Below are positions 23,891 through 35,898 of a stretch of 64,000 bases of DNA, piece by piece; position 1 is the stretch's first letter; each line of letters starts with the position of its first letter. The stretch lies in the NCBI GenBank assembly GCA_030248065.1, contig JASAMV010001721.1, forward strand, positions 62,001 to 126,000. Reading direction: 5' to 3'. The position numbers and the translations under genes are program-made. Source of the DNA: Rhynchonema sp. JSB1_4. Lineage: Eukaryota > Nematoda > Chromadorea > Monhysterida > Xyalidae. Under the pieces are notes generated by a model. That model saw only the letters and a program-made list of their open reading frames with translations, was not told the DNA's origin and made no database searches.

Positions 23891-25135
23891 GGACTGCAAG
23901 TGATCGAATTCGGCATCGATCATGGCACCTCCCAGCATTCGACGGGCACGCATGGCAATTTTTGTGGACTCAACAAAATGGTCATACGAGTCCACCACAA
24001 TGATCTGCTTGATCACGTCCAGAGGCCTGCGTGCGGCCAACATGCACTGATACCAGCTCATGATCAGATTGTACATCATCGTGACCTTAGCTGATGTGTT
24101 CTGAGCACGCGCACCATATTCCAGCGTGACAATGCCCTTCAAGGCCGTCACCATGTATTTGTGCGTGTTCTGAATGCCGATGTAACTGGCGGCCTGTTCC
24201 ATTCTGTGCAGCACTGCCTGCAGCACTTCAGCCGACAAATCACGAGCCGTAAACGCCAAGTACAGCACTCGTGTGTTTTCGAACATTTTGGCCATGCCCC
24301 GATATGAGTTCGGCACAGCACACGGCTCATTGGTGTTTGCTGCATTGCACACACCATCCCAGCCCGTGCGCATCGGGTCCAACATAGCCGTGTGGTGATT
24401 CGGCATGCGTTTGTTCACCGAGATCACACCCGGTTTCATGGCGTCAAACCAACCGATCTTGTTGTTCTTACTGTCGCGACCAAAGAAAACCTTTGTGGCC
24501 ACGGTCCTGTGGTCCACCTGTCGCAGATAGGTGTTTTTCTCGCGTTCAATTTCACTGAACGGCACTGGCAGCATGTGACCAGTCGACAACGAGTCTTGAC
24601 GCTCCTCAAAGCGTCGACTGATGTTCAAACCGTCGACCGGTTTGTGACGTTGCGAGCGTCCGAACAGGTCCACCTGACCAATGTGCAACACCTTGCACAA
24701 ACGACGCAAGCGCAGCAACGGGCTGCCATAAAACACGCCCCGCAACCAATCACTGTGGATGCGGTCGGGCTGTTTGTTATTCACCACCACCATAGGTCGT
24801 TTCAGTTGATCAGGGTCCCAGAAATTCACCTCTGAGGACCCGGGTGCCCGTTCCAATTTTCTGTATTGTTCCAGTTTCAGACCAAGTCGGTGCAACGGCT
24901 CACCCATGAGCGACACAGTGCCTTGCGGAATTTGGAACTTCATCACACCGGCACCTTGCGAGTTAGCAACACTCGCGCCTGGGGCAGGTTCATGTGCCCC
25001 GGTACCGGGATTTTGCACCGGCTCGGTCTGGCTTTCGGCACCCTCACTGGCACCTGCGGTCGTACTGGAACTTGACGTGACCGGGTCGGTGTGGGTGACA
25101 GACTCTCCGGCAGCAGCTTGAAAGCATGTTGACAA
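23777..25135 (-). pseudogene. Long virus-like ORF, N-terminal part
   Basis: An uninterrupted frame of about 450 codons with no intron. The first 65 residues are Ser/Thr/Ala/Gly-rich and disordered. The first ATG in frame gives MKFQIPQGTVSL at about 24943, and the frame stays open upstream of it. The body has an alpha-helical character (SAEVLQAVLHRMEQAASYIG; MYNLIMSWYQCMLAARRPLD). No enzyme motif is visible, so a structural protein such as a capsid is the simplest guess. It is on the strand opposite to 22068-23890 and shares the composition and style of that block. Family not recognised. Confidence 0.5.
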
Positions 25136-26091
25136 AATAGCGAATATAGCTTGGCAAATATAATTTTAAAAAATCTAAAGCTGATGTTCGGTGTACTTTG
25201 CGTTTTATCACCATTCAACTGTTGCTGCACAAACAATAATCCATGACATAATTTGGCACACCCTGTAATCAAAGAAAATGTTGCATGCACATTACACCAC
25301 ATTTTTTCTTGAATAAGCTGGGCGCATAAATGTTTCGAACAGTGGTTAATGCAACGTTGTTTATTGGCTGCTTAATATCATGAACGTTTTTATTCATTCT
25401 CACCGATCTTGTTCTGCCTTATTTTCAAAGCCTTCCTATTCCAAAACGTAAATCCTCATCCTTACCAACCTCGTGTTCGCTAAGTAAAGCCAAATTCCCC
25501 GTATCGTTACTGATTTGGGCAGGGTTGGATAAAGAAAAACTTGGATATCAAACGCTTTTGTACGCAAGCACGGCACGTTTTTTATGGTCGTATTAAATTA
25601 AAAAAATTAAAAACACACAGCCCGCGTCAAGCAACGTGAAGTCGTTCTGAACACGAATCCATTTTCGTGTTCCGCTAAATTATAATTAATTAATTAATTA
25701 ATCAATTATAGTTAATTAACAATTAATTTACCGCATTGTATGTGGTCAGTGCCTTTTTGCGTCTTTAAAGAATCTGGATTAAAAGAAACAGACGCAATTT
25801 TGAAAAATGCTCAGTTCAAATCGACAAGAAAAATTAAAAAATATGTTAGGTGGATCAGAGAAAGTTTATTCTCTTAGTTCCATTCGTCAACCATAACGGA
25901 TATTCGGCAAAAAAACTGGAAAAACTGAGTTGCGATTCCAATAGAACTGGGCTTGTCGTAATTTATCAGAGACACTCGACCGTAAACAATGAGTTACCAA
26001 CATATGATTTAAGATAACGAAAAATTGTCCAGAAAAAGTTTTAGCACAATCCAACCATCCCAAACCAAATCCCAGTCGCATCCCAAGAACG
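25136..26091. other. AT-rich intergenic region, no gene seen
   Basis: Contains a TAAT-repeat stretch near 25.68-25.73 kb and a solitary CAGGGTTGGAT motif at about 25519 that matches the end of the element at 26677 but has no partner. No exon recognised. Confidence 0.4.
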
Positions 26092-26316
26092 ATGCCAAAA
26101 CCACGCCAGTTGTGGCCAACAATCAGGGTCGATGAAGTGCTGATCAGTGGAAAACGCGAGCTAGAACGAACGACTGAATGCCCGAGCAACGTTGGCCGAC
26201 AGATCCTGCTGCACAACAAGAACGATCCGTGGGCGGAAAAACGAATCGAAGATCTCAGTCGTCGTCAAGTGTTGCAGTTTGTCGAGTATTTGAAACGAGT
26301 TCGTTCTAAGTTATGA
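26092..26316 (+). CDS. Small hypothetical ORF or terminal exon
   Basis: A 74-codon frame with even codon use (starts MPKPRQLWPTIRVDEVLISG, ends FVEYLKRVRSKL). It reads like a short charged helical protein or the last exon of a gene whose other exons I could not find. No family recognised and no partner exon with matching phase was located. It could be a relic. Confidence 0.3.
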   Translation: MPKPRQLWPTIRVDEVLISGKRELERTTECPSNVGRQILLHNKNDPWAEKRIEDLSRRQVLQFVEYLKRVRSKL

Positions 26317-26676
26317 TTAAACTGGAGCAATTGAGCTCATATTTTTGAACCAACGATAGCTGGGATGAGCATGAGACAAGTGTCATGTCATCTACGAGGT
26401 AACGGTAGTTACCTGAAGTACACCATGGCTTGAAGTTGAAACTGATAGGGAAATGATGCCATGTGTGTAATATGTGTATGTGAACGACAAAGTGATGGGA
26501 TCAAATGATTTGGGGAAACAAATTTTTCTCATGTGAAACATCACCAGGCTGGATTTGGTGATTTTTCCCTATACCTTGCGTGTCTCGTTTCACTCACTTT
26601 CTGATTATATAATGGGTCAAAACAAGTGCCTTGATCTGGATGGACTATTTTACTCTGTTTCTGATGATATAATGGG

Positions 26677-27723
26677 CAGGGTTGGATTAAAAAAATTTTT
26701 TTATTATCGAACTTTTTTTTTAAACTTTTTTGAATTTTTAAAAAATTTTTTTAAGATTTACTTTTTTTTATTCCGGACCACAAAAATTTCCGTTCTCAAC
26801 GTGAAAAATTGTCGAAAATTTTTGTAAGTATATTTGATTGCACTTGAGAATATAGGAATAGTTGACACCGACCAGTTGTGTTCAGAAACGGGCAGTAGCG
26901 AGGTTATATTTTTTTACAATGAGCCAGATAACGTGACAATTCGCGTTGGGGATAGCCTGTCCACCATATGTACCAACATCTGTAGATTGTATAGTAAATT
27001 TCTAATTTCGTTGCCTCATGCATTTCTACAGACGCAGGGAAACTCCCGTTCGAAGTCGAGGCAGGCAACAAGCTCAGCACACAGTCAACAAGCCACGCAC
27101 CTGGCACGTGTGCGTTTCGAATGTTTCAGGCACACAAGCTGTGTGTGCCAGCTGCGTGGCTTGTTGACTGTGTGCTGAGCTTGTTGCCTGCCTCGACTTC
27201 GAACGGGAGTTTCCCTGCGTCTGTAGAAATGCATGAGGCAACGAAATTAGAAATTTACTGTAGTATAAAAAGTGAAGGGAAAGTGAAGTCACGGGAAAGG
27301 TAAACGATTGGCACATTTTTTAAGCAAAGTTACATGAAAACAGCTGCATAACCCGCGGTGTTGGAACGATAATTTTGGACTTCAATCAGATTTGACTTCC
27401 TGGAATAACTGAATGCGCACATAATCACGGCTGCTTAGGTTGTTTAGTAGAGCCACGGACTGTCTAACGTTGTAATGACACTGTACCGATGCGAAATACA
27501 AGCGCCGCAAGCGATTTTTTTGAGAAAAAACAAGCAGAAACACGCATAAAAACATGCATTTTTACCACAAAAAGGGGGAAAATAATAAAAAAAAGTTCTG
27601 AAATAATAAAAAAAGTGAACTTACTTTTCTAATTTTTAAAAACCGAAAAAGTGGCGAGCTTTTTTTCTAAAAAAAAATTTTTTTTACAAAGAAATTTTTA
27701 CTTTTTTTTTTAACCCAACCCTG
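26677..27723. mobile_element. hAT-type element, family H, inserted in the composite element
   Basis: Ends CAGGGTTGGATTAAAAA and TTTTTAACCCAACCCTG are inverted, and the exact 8-bp duplication ATAATGGG flanks it (26669-26676 and 27724-27731). The AT-rich 1,047-bp interior has no open frame of interest and itself contains a palindromic MITE at 26990-27267. Confidence 0.87.
26990..27267. mobile_element. Near-perfect palindromic MITE with TATAGTAAATTTC ends
   Basis: Two arms of about 110 bp (from TATAGTAAATTTCTAATTTC through GACGCAGGGAAACTCCCG and TCAACAAGCCACGCA) are almost exact complements around a loop of about 50 bp. The first 13 bases match the MITEs at 19016 and 53743, so it uses the same kind of ends with a different interior. 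Confidence 0.85.
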
Positions 27724-28319
27724 ATAATGGGTCAAAACAAGTGCCTTGATAGGATTGGCTAACTCTGTTCTGATGATATAGCGGGTCAAAACAAGCATCA
27801 TGTTCGTTCACGATGGCGAAAAAATCACCATGGTGTACGGCGCGAGGGGCCCGCGCGATGTTTGTGAGATCAACTGCGAGTTATGTTAGCCAATCTTTGT
27901 ATTGGTGTAAAACTTTACACACCAAACAATGTTTGGCATGCAACAGAGTTTGATGACATACTGAACATAGTGGTGCGAACAGTGACTGCAGTTCGGAAAT
28001 TATGTCCTGATGAGCTACAGTAGGTGTCGAAGTAAGCCACAAGACAACGAAGAACGATCGTGTTACGTGTCCTATTCATTGAAGTTTTGGATGAGTGAAA
28101 AAAATCAGATCATATATGTATGTATTTTGTCAAATATTTCGCTGCATTGCAAACTGATGATATCACAGGTTACAGATATAGGGGGCGTATTTGGCATTCT
28201 CCGGTACATGTCACTTTTGTGCGATTGGAGACCTAGAGCATCAGCAGCTATAATAACATGTGAACGAACATAATGCTTGGATAACATAACATGTGAAACA
28301 GTTTGGAAGACAACATATA

Positions 28320-28401
28320 AGAACACAAAAACAAACATCACAAAACAAAAAAAAAAAAACCACCAAAACACCCAACCAACCAACCCCCCCCCAAAAAAAC
28401 A
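28320..28401 (+). repeat. A/C-only low-complexity island
   Basis: A-run followed by CCACCAAAACACCCAACC and a C run; almost no G or T. Same type as 14781-14862 and 35453-35592. Confidence 0.8.
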
Positions 28402-29190
28402 TATCGTCATTGAATGAATCATCATCATCATCATCGATGTTTGCCATGTGAAATTTAGCATTATGCGACAGTCTAGTTAGCACAATTGTCCACTACCAAC
28501 GAACACGAAGAAACATAACGGCCATGCACAGGCAAGTCACGTTCAGATGCCGCTGGAATAACTGGGTTGCCTGATGAGCGTTGATGACCCCCTCGTGAGG
28601 GGTCACGTGACGAAAAATTTTAGTTTTCAAAATTTTTTGTGTAACGCCTCCATGTCACATAAAACGGCGTTTGCGCTGCTCTTTCTAATTAAAAAGAAGT
28701 TTTTCAAAAAAAAAAATTTTGTTGTGTTTTTTTTAAAAAAACTACCTTAATTAAAAATTTTTTACAACCCTGCTCAACATAGTGGTGCGAACAGTGACGG
28801 CAGTGTCGAAGTAAGCCACAAGACAACGAAGAACGATTGCGTTGCGTGTCCTATTGATTGAAGTTTTGGATGAGTGAAAAAACAGATCATATATGTGTTT
28901 CGTCAAATATTTCGCTGCATTGTAAACTGAAGATATCACAGGTTACTTCTAAAACAATTAGGCAGAGAAAGTTGCTTGGTGGGTCGCAGTTGATCACACA
29001 AACAACGGTAAGTGCGCACGCGGGCCCCTCGCGCCGCACACCATGGCGATTTTGCGCCATCGTGAACGAACATAATGCTTATTTTAGCCCATTATATCAT
29101 CAGAAACAGAGTGAAATAGTCCATCCAGATCAAGGCGCTTGTTTTGACCCATTACATCATCAGAAAGTGAGTGAAACGAGACATGTGGTT

Positions 29191-29853
29191 AGCACAACCA
29201 TGGCGTACAACATGCCTCCGCCACTTTTTCCTAATACGATACGAAAATTACATACAGCCAACGGCGATGACCGGCATGCACTTTTGTGACCGGCATTTTT
29301 TATTGCGTGCACAATCAACAGCCAATCAGCGTGGCGATGGTGTCACCGGCCAAAAACGGCCATCACCGGTCGCTGCCTGTTTACTATTCTACAACACACC
29401 GGACAGCAAAGTGCATGCCGGTGGCCGATGAGACAGGCATGGCTGTCCTCGACGGTAGTATAGAAACCAAATGGTCAATCTCAAGCATATTATTCACATA
29501 TTCCAACCACGAGCTCATGAGACGACTTTTTTGTAGTTGACTTGTGCAGATCCAATGATGTTCCCGTTCCACGTATTTCGAAAATGAAAGAAAGAGAAAC
29601 GCACGTATTTGGTAAAAACACGCTCTCCACTTCGGACTCTTCAAACTCACTTTTGACTCCAAAAACCATTTGTATGTTGAACAACGTTGCTGTAAGCACG
29701 CAACAAATTGAGGTCAGCCTTCTGGAACTTGTCATCATCTCTCTCGGCCCAATTTCTTTCTTTTGTTTTCGAAACACGTGCACCGGAGCATTTTTAAATC
29801 TGGCCAAGCAAGGTTTAAAAGAAGTCGTCTCATGAGCTAATGGTTGGACTAAT
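29191..29853. other. Region with possible minus-strand coding relic
   Basis: Two overlapping minus-strand open frames (29384-29662 and 29490-29807) have mildly protein-like composition, for example GVKSEFEESEVESVF and WLEYVNNMLEIDHLV. I found no splice or homology support. They could be a decayed gene or chance. Confidence 0.25.
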
Positions 29854-32800
29854 CAATGTGTTCATCTAACGAAATTCCAGACCACACCGACGAGTGATGT
29901 CGATGCCGTCCGACTTGAGCCACGCCAGGCAAAACGCTGATGAAATAAACAAAATATCAATGTGTTCATCTAACGAAATTCCAGACCACGCCGACCAGTG
30001 ATATGGATGCGGTGCGACGCGACCCTCGCCCGGTAAAACACTGATGAAATAAACAAAATATCAATGTGTGCATCTAACGAAATTCCAGGCCACACCGACG
30101 AGTGATGCCGATGCCGTCCGACTCGAGCCTCGCCAGGCAAAACGCTGATGAAATAAAACACAATATCAATGTGTTCATCTAACGAAATTCCAGACCACGC
30201 CGACCAGTGATATGGATGCGGTGCGACGCGACCCTCGCCCGGTAAAACGCTGATGAAATAAACAAAATATCAATGTGTTCATCTCGATTCCACCCACCGA
30301 CGAGGTGCGTCCGTCCGCTCGCCTCGCCAGGCAAAACGCTGATGAAATAAACACAATATCAATGTGTTCATCTACGAATTCCACCCGCCGCCAGGATATG
30401 GATGCCGCGCCCTCGCCCGGTAAACACTGATGAAATAAACAAAATATCAATGTGTCATCTCGAATTCCACCCGCGGTATGCCCCGCCGCTCGCCTCGCCA
30501 GGCACGCTATGAATAAACAAATATCAATGTGTTCATCTACGAAATTCCAGACCCCCGCCAGGATATGGATGCGGTCGCGCGCCCTCGCCCGGTAACGCTG
30601 ATGAATAAACAAAATATCAATGTGTTCATCTAACGAATTCCAGCCACACCGACGAGTGATGTCGATCCGTCCGCTCGGCCTCGCCAGGCAAAAGGCTGAT
30701 GAAATAAACAAAATATCAATGTGTTCATCTAACGAAATTCCAGACCACCCGCGAGTTTCGTCCGTCCGCTCGGCCTCGCCAGGCAAAAGCTGATGTATAA
30801 ACAAAATATCAATGTGTTCATCCGATTCCACCGCGGATGTCTGCCGGCTCGGCCTCGCCAGCAAAAGGTTGATGAATAAACAAAATATCAATGTGTTCAT
30901 TCGATTCACCCGCGAGTTGCCGTCCGCCTCGCCTCGCCAGGCAAAGGCTGATGAATAAACACAATATCAATGTGTTCATCTACGAATTCCAGCCACACCG
31001 ACGTCCGTCCTCCGCTCGAGCCACGCCAGGCAAACGCTATGAAATAAACAAAATATCAATGTGTTCATCTACGAATTCCAGCCACGCCGCAGGAATGGTG
31101 CGGCCGCGCCCTCGCCCGGTCATAGAATAAACAAAATATCAATGTGTCATCTAACAATTCCACCCCGACGGTTCCGTCCGCCGCTCGGCCTCCCAGGCAA
31201 GCTATGAAATAAACAAAATATCAATTGTTCATCCGAATTCCAACACACCGACGAGTGATGTCGTCCTCCCGGCCTCGCCAGGCAAAAGGCTGATGAAATA
31301 AGCAAAATATCAATGTGTTCATCTAACAAAATTCCAGCCACACCGACGAGTTCTCCTCCGCTCGAGCCTCGCCAGGCAAAAGGCTGATGAAATAAACAAA
31401 ATATCAATGTGTTCATCACGAATTCCAACCACACCGCGAGTGATGTCTCCGCCGACCGAGCCTCGCCAGGCAAAAGGCTGATGAATAAACAAAATATCAA
31501 TGTGTTCATCTACGAATTCCAGCCACGCGCAGGAAGGATCGCCGCGCCCTCGCCGGTCGCTAATGAAATAAACAAAATATCAATGTGTATGGATGCGCCG
31601 CGCCCTCGCCCGGTAAAACGCTATGAAATAAACAAAATATCAATGTGATATGGACCCGCGCCCTCGCCCGTAACGCTATGAAATAAACAAAATATCAATT
31701 GTTCATCTACAATTCCAGGCCCACCGCGATATGCCGTCCCCCTCGCCTCGCCAGCAAAAGGCTATGAAATAAAACACAATATCAATGTGTTCATCACGAA
31801 ATTCCACACACCGCGAGTTGCCGTGCCTCCACTCGCCTCGCCAGGCAACGCTGATGAAATAAAACACAATATCAATGTGTTCATCTAACGAAATTCCAGC
31901 CACGCCCCAGGATATGGATCTGCGCGCACCCTCGCCCGGTAAAACGCTGATGAAATAAACAAAATATCAATGTGTTCATCTACGAAATTCCAGACCACAC
32001 CCGAGTATGTCGTCCGTCCGCTCGCCTCGCCAGGCAAAAGGCTGATGAAATAAACAAAATATCAATGTGTTCATCTAACGAAATTCCAGACCACACCGAC
32101 GAGTGATGTCGATGCCGTCCGACTCGAGCCTCGCCAGGCAAAAGGCTGATGAAATAAACAAAATATCAATGTGTTCATCTAACGAAATTCCAGACCACGC
32201 CGACCAGTGATATGGATGCGGTGCGACGCGACCCTCGCCCGGTAAAACGCTAATGAAAAAACAAATATCAATGTGATAGGATGCGGTCGCGCGACCCTCG
32301 CCCGGTAAACGCTAATGAAAAAACAAAATATCAATGTGATATGGATGCGTGCGACGCGACCCTCGCCCGGTAAAACGCTAATGAAATAAACAAAATATCA
32401 ATGGATATGGATGCGGCGACGCGACCCTCGCCCGGAACGCTAATGAAATAAACAAAATATCAATGTGTTCTGTTCCAGCCAACGCGAGTGATGCCGATCC
32501 GTCCGACTCAGCCTCGCCAGGCAAAGGCTGATGAAAAAACAAATATCAATGTGTTCATCTAACGTTCCAGCCACCGCGAGTGTGCCGATCCGTCCGACTC
32601 GGCCTCGCCAGGCAAACGCTGATGAAATAAAATATCAATGTGTTCTTACGATCAGCACGCCGACAGTGATAGGATGCGTCCGCGCCCTCGCCCGGAAACG
32701 CTGATGAAAAAACAAAATATCAATGTGTTCATCTAACGAAATTCCAGCCACACCGACGAGTTTCGTCCGCTGGCCTCGCCAGGCGTTATTGTGTTCCATC

Positions 32801-34283
32801 CGACCCCGCGGTGTTCGTGCCGTCCGACCGACCTCGCGGTTTCTCCCACCTGCCTGCCGCCCCGCCCGCCGGCGGCTGGCATCATGTGTTCCTCGTCCAG
32901 CCCGCCGCCGTGATATGGATGCGGTCGACGCGCCCTCGCCCGGTAAACGCTAATGATAAACAAATATCAATGTGTATGGTGCGGTGCGCGCGCCCTCGCC
33001 CGGACGTGAAAATCGGTATGGATGCGGTCGCCGCCCTCGCCCGGTAAAACGCTAATGAAATAAACAAAATATCAATTTTCCTCCCCGTGCCTGCGTCCGA
33101 CTCGAGCCTCGCGGGGTGATCTTGTCGGCCCGCCGCCCCGCGGCGGGATTTTCCAGACCACGCCGCGTGATATGATGCGGTGCGCGCGACCCTCGCCCGG
33201 TAAAACACTATGAAATAAACAAAATATCAATGTGTCATTACGAATTCACCGCGAGTGATCATCCGTCCCTCGCCTCCCAGGCAAAACGCTGATGAAATAA
33301 AACACAATATCAATGTGTTCATCTAACGAAATTCCAGACCACGCCGACCAGTGATATGGATGCGGTGCGACGCGACCCTCGCCCGGTAAAACGCTGATGA
33401 AATAAACAAAATATCAATGTGTTCATCTAACGAAATTCCAGACCACACCGACGAGTGATGTCGATGCCGTCCGACTCGAGCCTCGCCAGGCAAAAGGCTG
33501 ATGAAATAAACAAAATATCAATGTGTTCATCTAACGAAATTCCAGACCACGCCGACCAGTGATATGGATGCGGTGCGACGCGACCCTCGCCCGGTAAAAC
33601 GCTAATGAAATAAACAAAATATCAATGTGATATGGATGCGGTGCGACGCGACCCTCGCCCGGTAAAACGCTAATGAAATAAACAAAATATCAATGTGATA
33701 TGGATGCGGTGCGACGCGACCCTCGCCCGGTAAAACGCTAATGAAATAAACAAAATATCAATGTGTTCATCTAACGAAATTCCAGGCCACACCGACGAGT
33801 GATGCCGATGCCGTCCGACTCGAGCCTCGCCAGGCAAAAGGCTGATGAAATAAAACACAATATCAATGTGTTCATCTAACGAAATTCCAGACCACGCCGA
33901 CCAGTGATATGGATGCGGTGCGACGCGACCCTCGCCCGGTAAAACGCTAATGAAATAAACAAAATATCAATGTGATATGGATGCGGTGCGACGCGACCCT
34001 CGCCCGGTAAAACGCTAATGAAATAAACAAAATATCAATGTGATATGGATGCTCACCACCCTCCCTATGAATAACAAATATCAATGTGATATGGATGCGG
34101 TGCGACGCGACCCTCGCCCGGTAAAACGCTAATGAAATAAACAAAATATCAATGTGTTCATCTAACGAAATTCCAGACCACGCCGACCAGTGATATGGAT
34201 GCGGTGCGACGCGACCCTCGCCCGGTAAAACGCTAATGAAATAAACAAAATATCAATGTGTTCATCTAACGAAATTCCAGACG
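29854..34283. repeat. Satellite array, 104-bp unit with two alternating types and a 68-bp variant
   Basis: The unit starts CAATGTGTTCATCTAACGAA and ends GATGAAATAAACAAAATAT. Type 1 carries the CACACCGACGAGTGATGTCG core and type 2 the CACGCCGACCAGTGATATGG core; they alternate at the left end. At 33.6-34.1 kb a shortened variant of about 68 bp (core joined directly after CAATGTGATATGG) repeats in a row. Between about 30.3 and 33.3 kb the units lose many short GC-rich pieces irregularly, while the flanks are regular. Open frames here are not genes. Confidence 0.95.
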
Positions 34284-34353
34284 AAAGCGGCCAAAACGTC
34301 GAAACCAGACACAGAAAAGGCGACAGAACAAAGAACGGGTGGGTGATCAGAAG

Positions 34354-34804
34354 CAGTGATGGGCTCGCGCCCGAAAATGTCACCTTCGCGCCCTCTCCGC
34401 GCTAAGCGCGAAATTCAAAATCGGTCTCGCGCCCTCTTCGCGCCAGCCGCGCGCCCAACTAACAAGCAATTACACCGCAAAAATACATTTGAAATTATTT
34501 AAAATGCAACGTTTTGATGAGAATTTACAAGACATTCATTGATTGCAGTCCAGCGACGTGCATATCGGTGATGATTAGTCATTTTCTGGTGTTAAGATTT
34601 CAGTGTTTTGACGTTTCATGGTACAAATCTACCACATTATCCAAACGCGAAATTTGGGAAAAACTTTCACCGCCCTCTTCTCTCTCTCCTTTCCAACCTT
34701 CGCGCGAAATCGAAAATCGGTCTCGCTCCCTCTTCGCGCCTGGCGCGAAGCTCGAAAGCGTGAAAAAAGCGCGAAAATTGCAGGCGCGAGCCCATTAATC
34801 ACTG
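34354..34804. mobile_element. Inverted-repeat element inserted at the end of the satellite
   Basis: CAGTGATGGGCTCGCGCC at the left is mirrored by GGCGCGAGCCCATTAATCACTG at the right. Subterminal CGCGAAATTCAAAATCGGTCTCGC is repeated inside. Satellite sequence resumes directly at the right end (GATGAAATC...). The CAGTG end resembles hAT, but I see no matching 8-bp duplication. Confidence 0.6.
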
Positions 34805-34859
34805 ATGAAATCAACAAAATATCAATGTGTTCATCTAACGGACCACACCGAGCCGGTCG

Positions 34860-35898
34860 ATGGCGCTGCGGTGGGAGTTTCCCACCTACAGCCGCCTAAC
34901 CAAAAATAGCCGTCAAGGGCTAAGTGTAAAATTGTCCACATAGAATCGCTGGGGCTCTAACTGAATTAATTTTTTCTGTTCCTACCAAATTTCATCCAAA
35001 GACCTATTTGGGTTGGTGCTGGTGCACCTCATGTTTGGGATTTGCATGGTTCAATTAATGGATGATCTTGTTCACAAATAAAATCAGAGGGGTCAAAGCT
35101 CAGTTCCGGACGGTTTTGTATTGAAAGTGGTGAACCCGGACCTGTCCACTCTTTTGCAAAACTGATGCACACAGGAACCAAATCGACTCCGTCGCTGGCT
35201 ACAAAAACACAAACCGTCGATTCCCGGAATCTGGAAGCGAAACAACGATGCAAAAAAAGAAACAAATAAATTTCGATGAAGGACCAAATTTGAAATCGAG
35301 CCGAATTGTCATGCCCGGAAATATAAATGAACGAAAATTCAATTCAGAGACAACTGATCAAATTTCTCTTGACGATGTATATGCTGATTAAATTATAACT
35401 GATCGCAAGTAAACCCGAAGCTGAAGATAAATGGTTTTGCATGGGGTGATCAAAAAAAAAAAAAAAAAAAAAAACCCCCCCCACCAACAAAAAACCACAA
35501 ACCCTACCTCTTTTCCCGCAAAAAAAAACAAAACATCACCCTAAAACAAACCAAAAAAAAAACAACATACCACCACCACACACCAAACAAATATGCACAA
35601 CAATTTTATCTAAACGCCGCCTGAGTTTTGACCAACGCCAGTGCAGCTATAAATCAAGGTGCAGACAATAGCCAGAAATTCCACTGTATAAGCATAAGTA
35701 CTTATACGGTTAGGAGGGTCAACCTAGCAAGCTGATGTTTCACTCTGCGCACCTGTAGAAATAGGCTGTACGCTCACTGAATTAGGTTCACATCATGTGC
35801 GCTTCGCATAATTGGTCCCATTCTGTTCATCGCTTATACATTTACTCCATTCCTAAGAGGGAAATCAAACTTGGTCAGCGGTCCGGGCTTGCCTTGCT
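34860..35898. other. Intergenic, no supported gene; one A/C island
   Basis: Holds an A/C-only island at 35453-35592. A short minus-strand frame at about 35.03-35.26 kb has some protein-like words but no support. Nothing else recognised. Confidence 0.4.
35453..35592 (+). repeat. A/C-only low-complexity island, the longest of three
   Basis: A run of more than 20 A followed by C runs and mixed A/C words (CACCACCACACACC) with few other bases. Confidence 0.8.

Larger units (their letters stand above)
26565..29190. mobile_element. Composite element with complex inverted ends, carrying nested insertions
   Basis: The left part (26.57-26.67 and 27.72-27.86 kb) and the right part (29.02-29.19 kb) are inverted copies. 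Both carry TTGACCCATTATATCATCAG-type subrepeats, GATCTGGATGG and the GGGGCCCGCGCG / CACCATGG block. Between them lies a roughly 170-200-bp direct repeat (27.96-28.16 and 28.78-28.94 kb, GAACATAGTGGTGCGAACAG...). The left arm is split by the hAT-type element 26677-27723. Non-coding. Outer borders are approximate. Confidence 0.65.

Noticed and set aside
30000..34200. CRISPR-like array (regular repeats of about 104 bp)
   Set aside because: Units are contiguous without unique spacers, and the window is clearly animal nuclear DNA.
29970..34383. Many HIDILFI / RARVASH-type frames in the 104-bp satellite
   Set aside because: They are translations of the satellite unit, interrupted at random, with no independent coding sign.
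34514..34899. Short frames in the element at the end of the satellite
   Set aside because: They cross the inverted repeats and the satellite border and have no conserved words.
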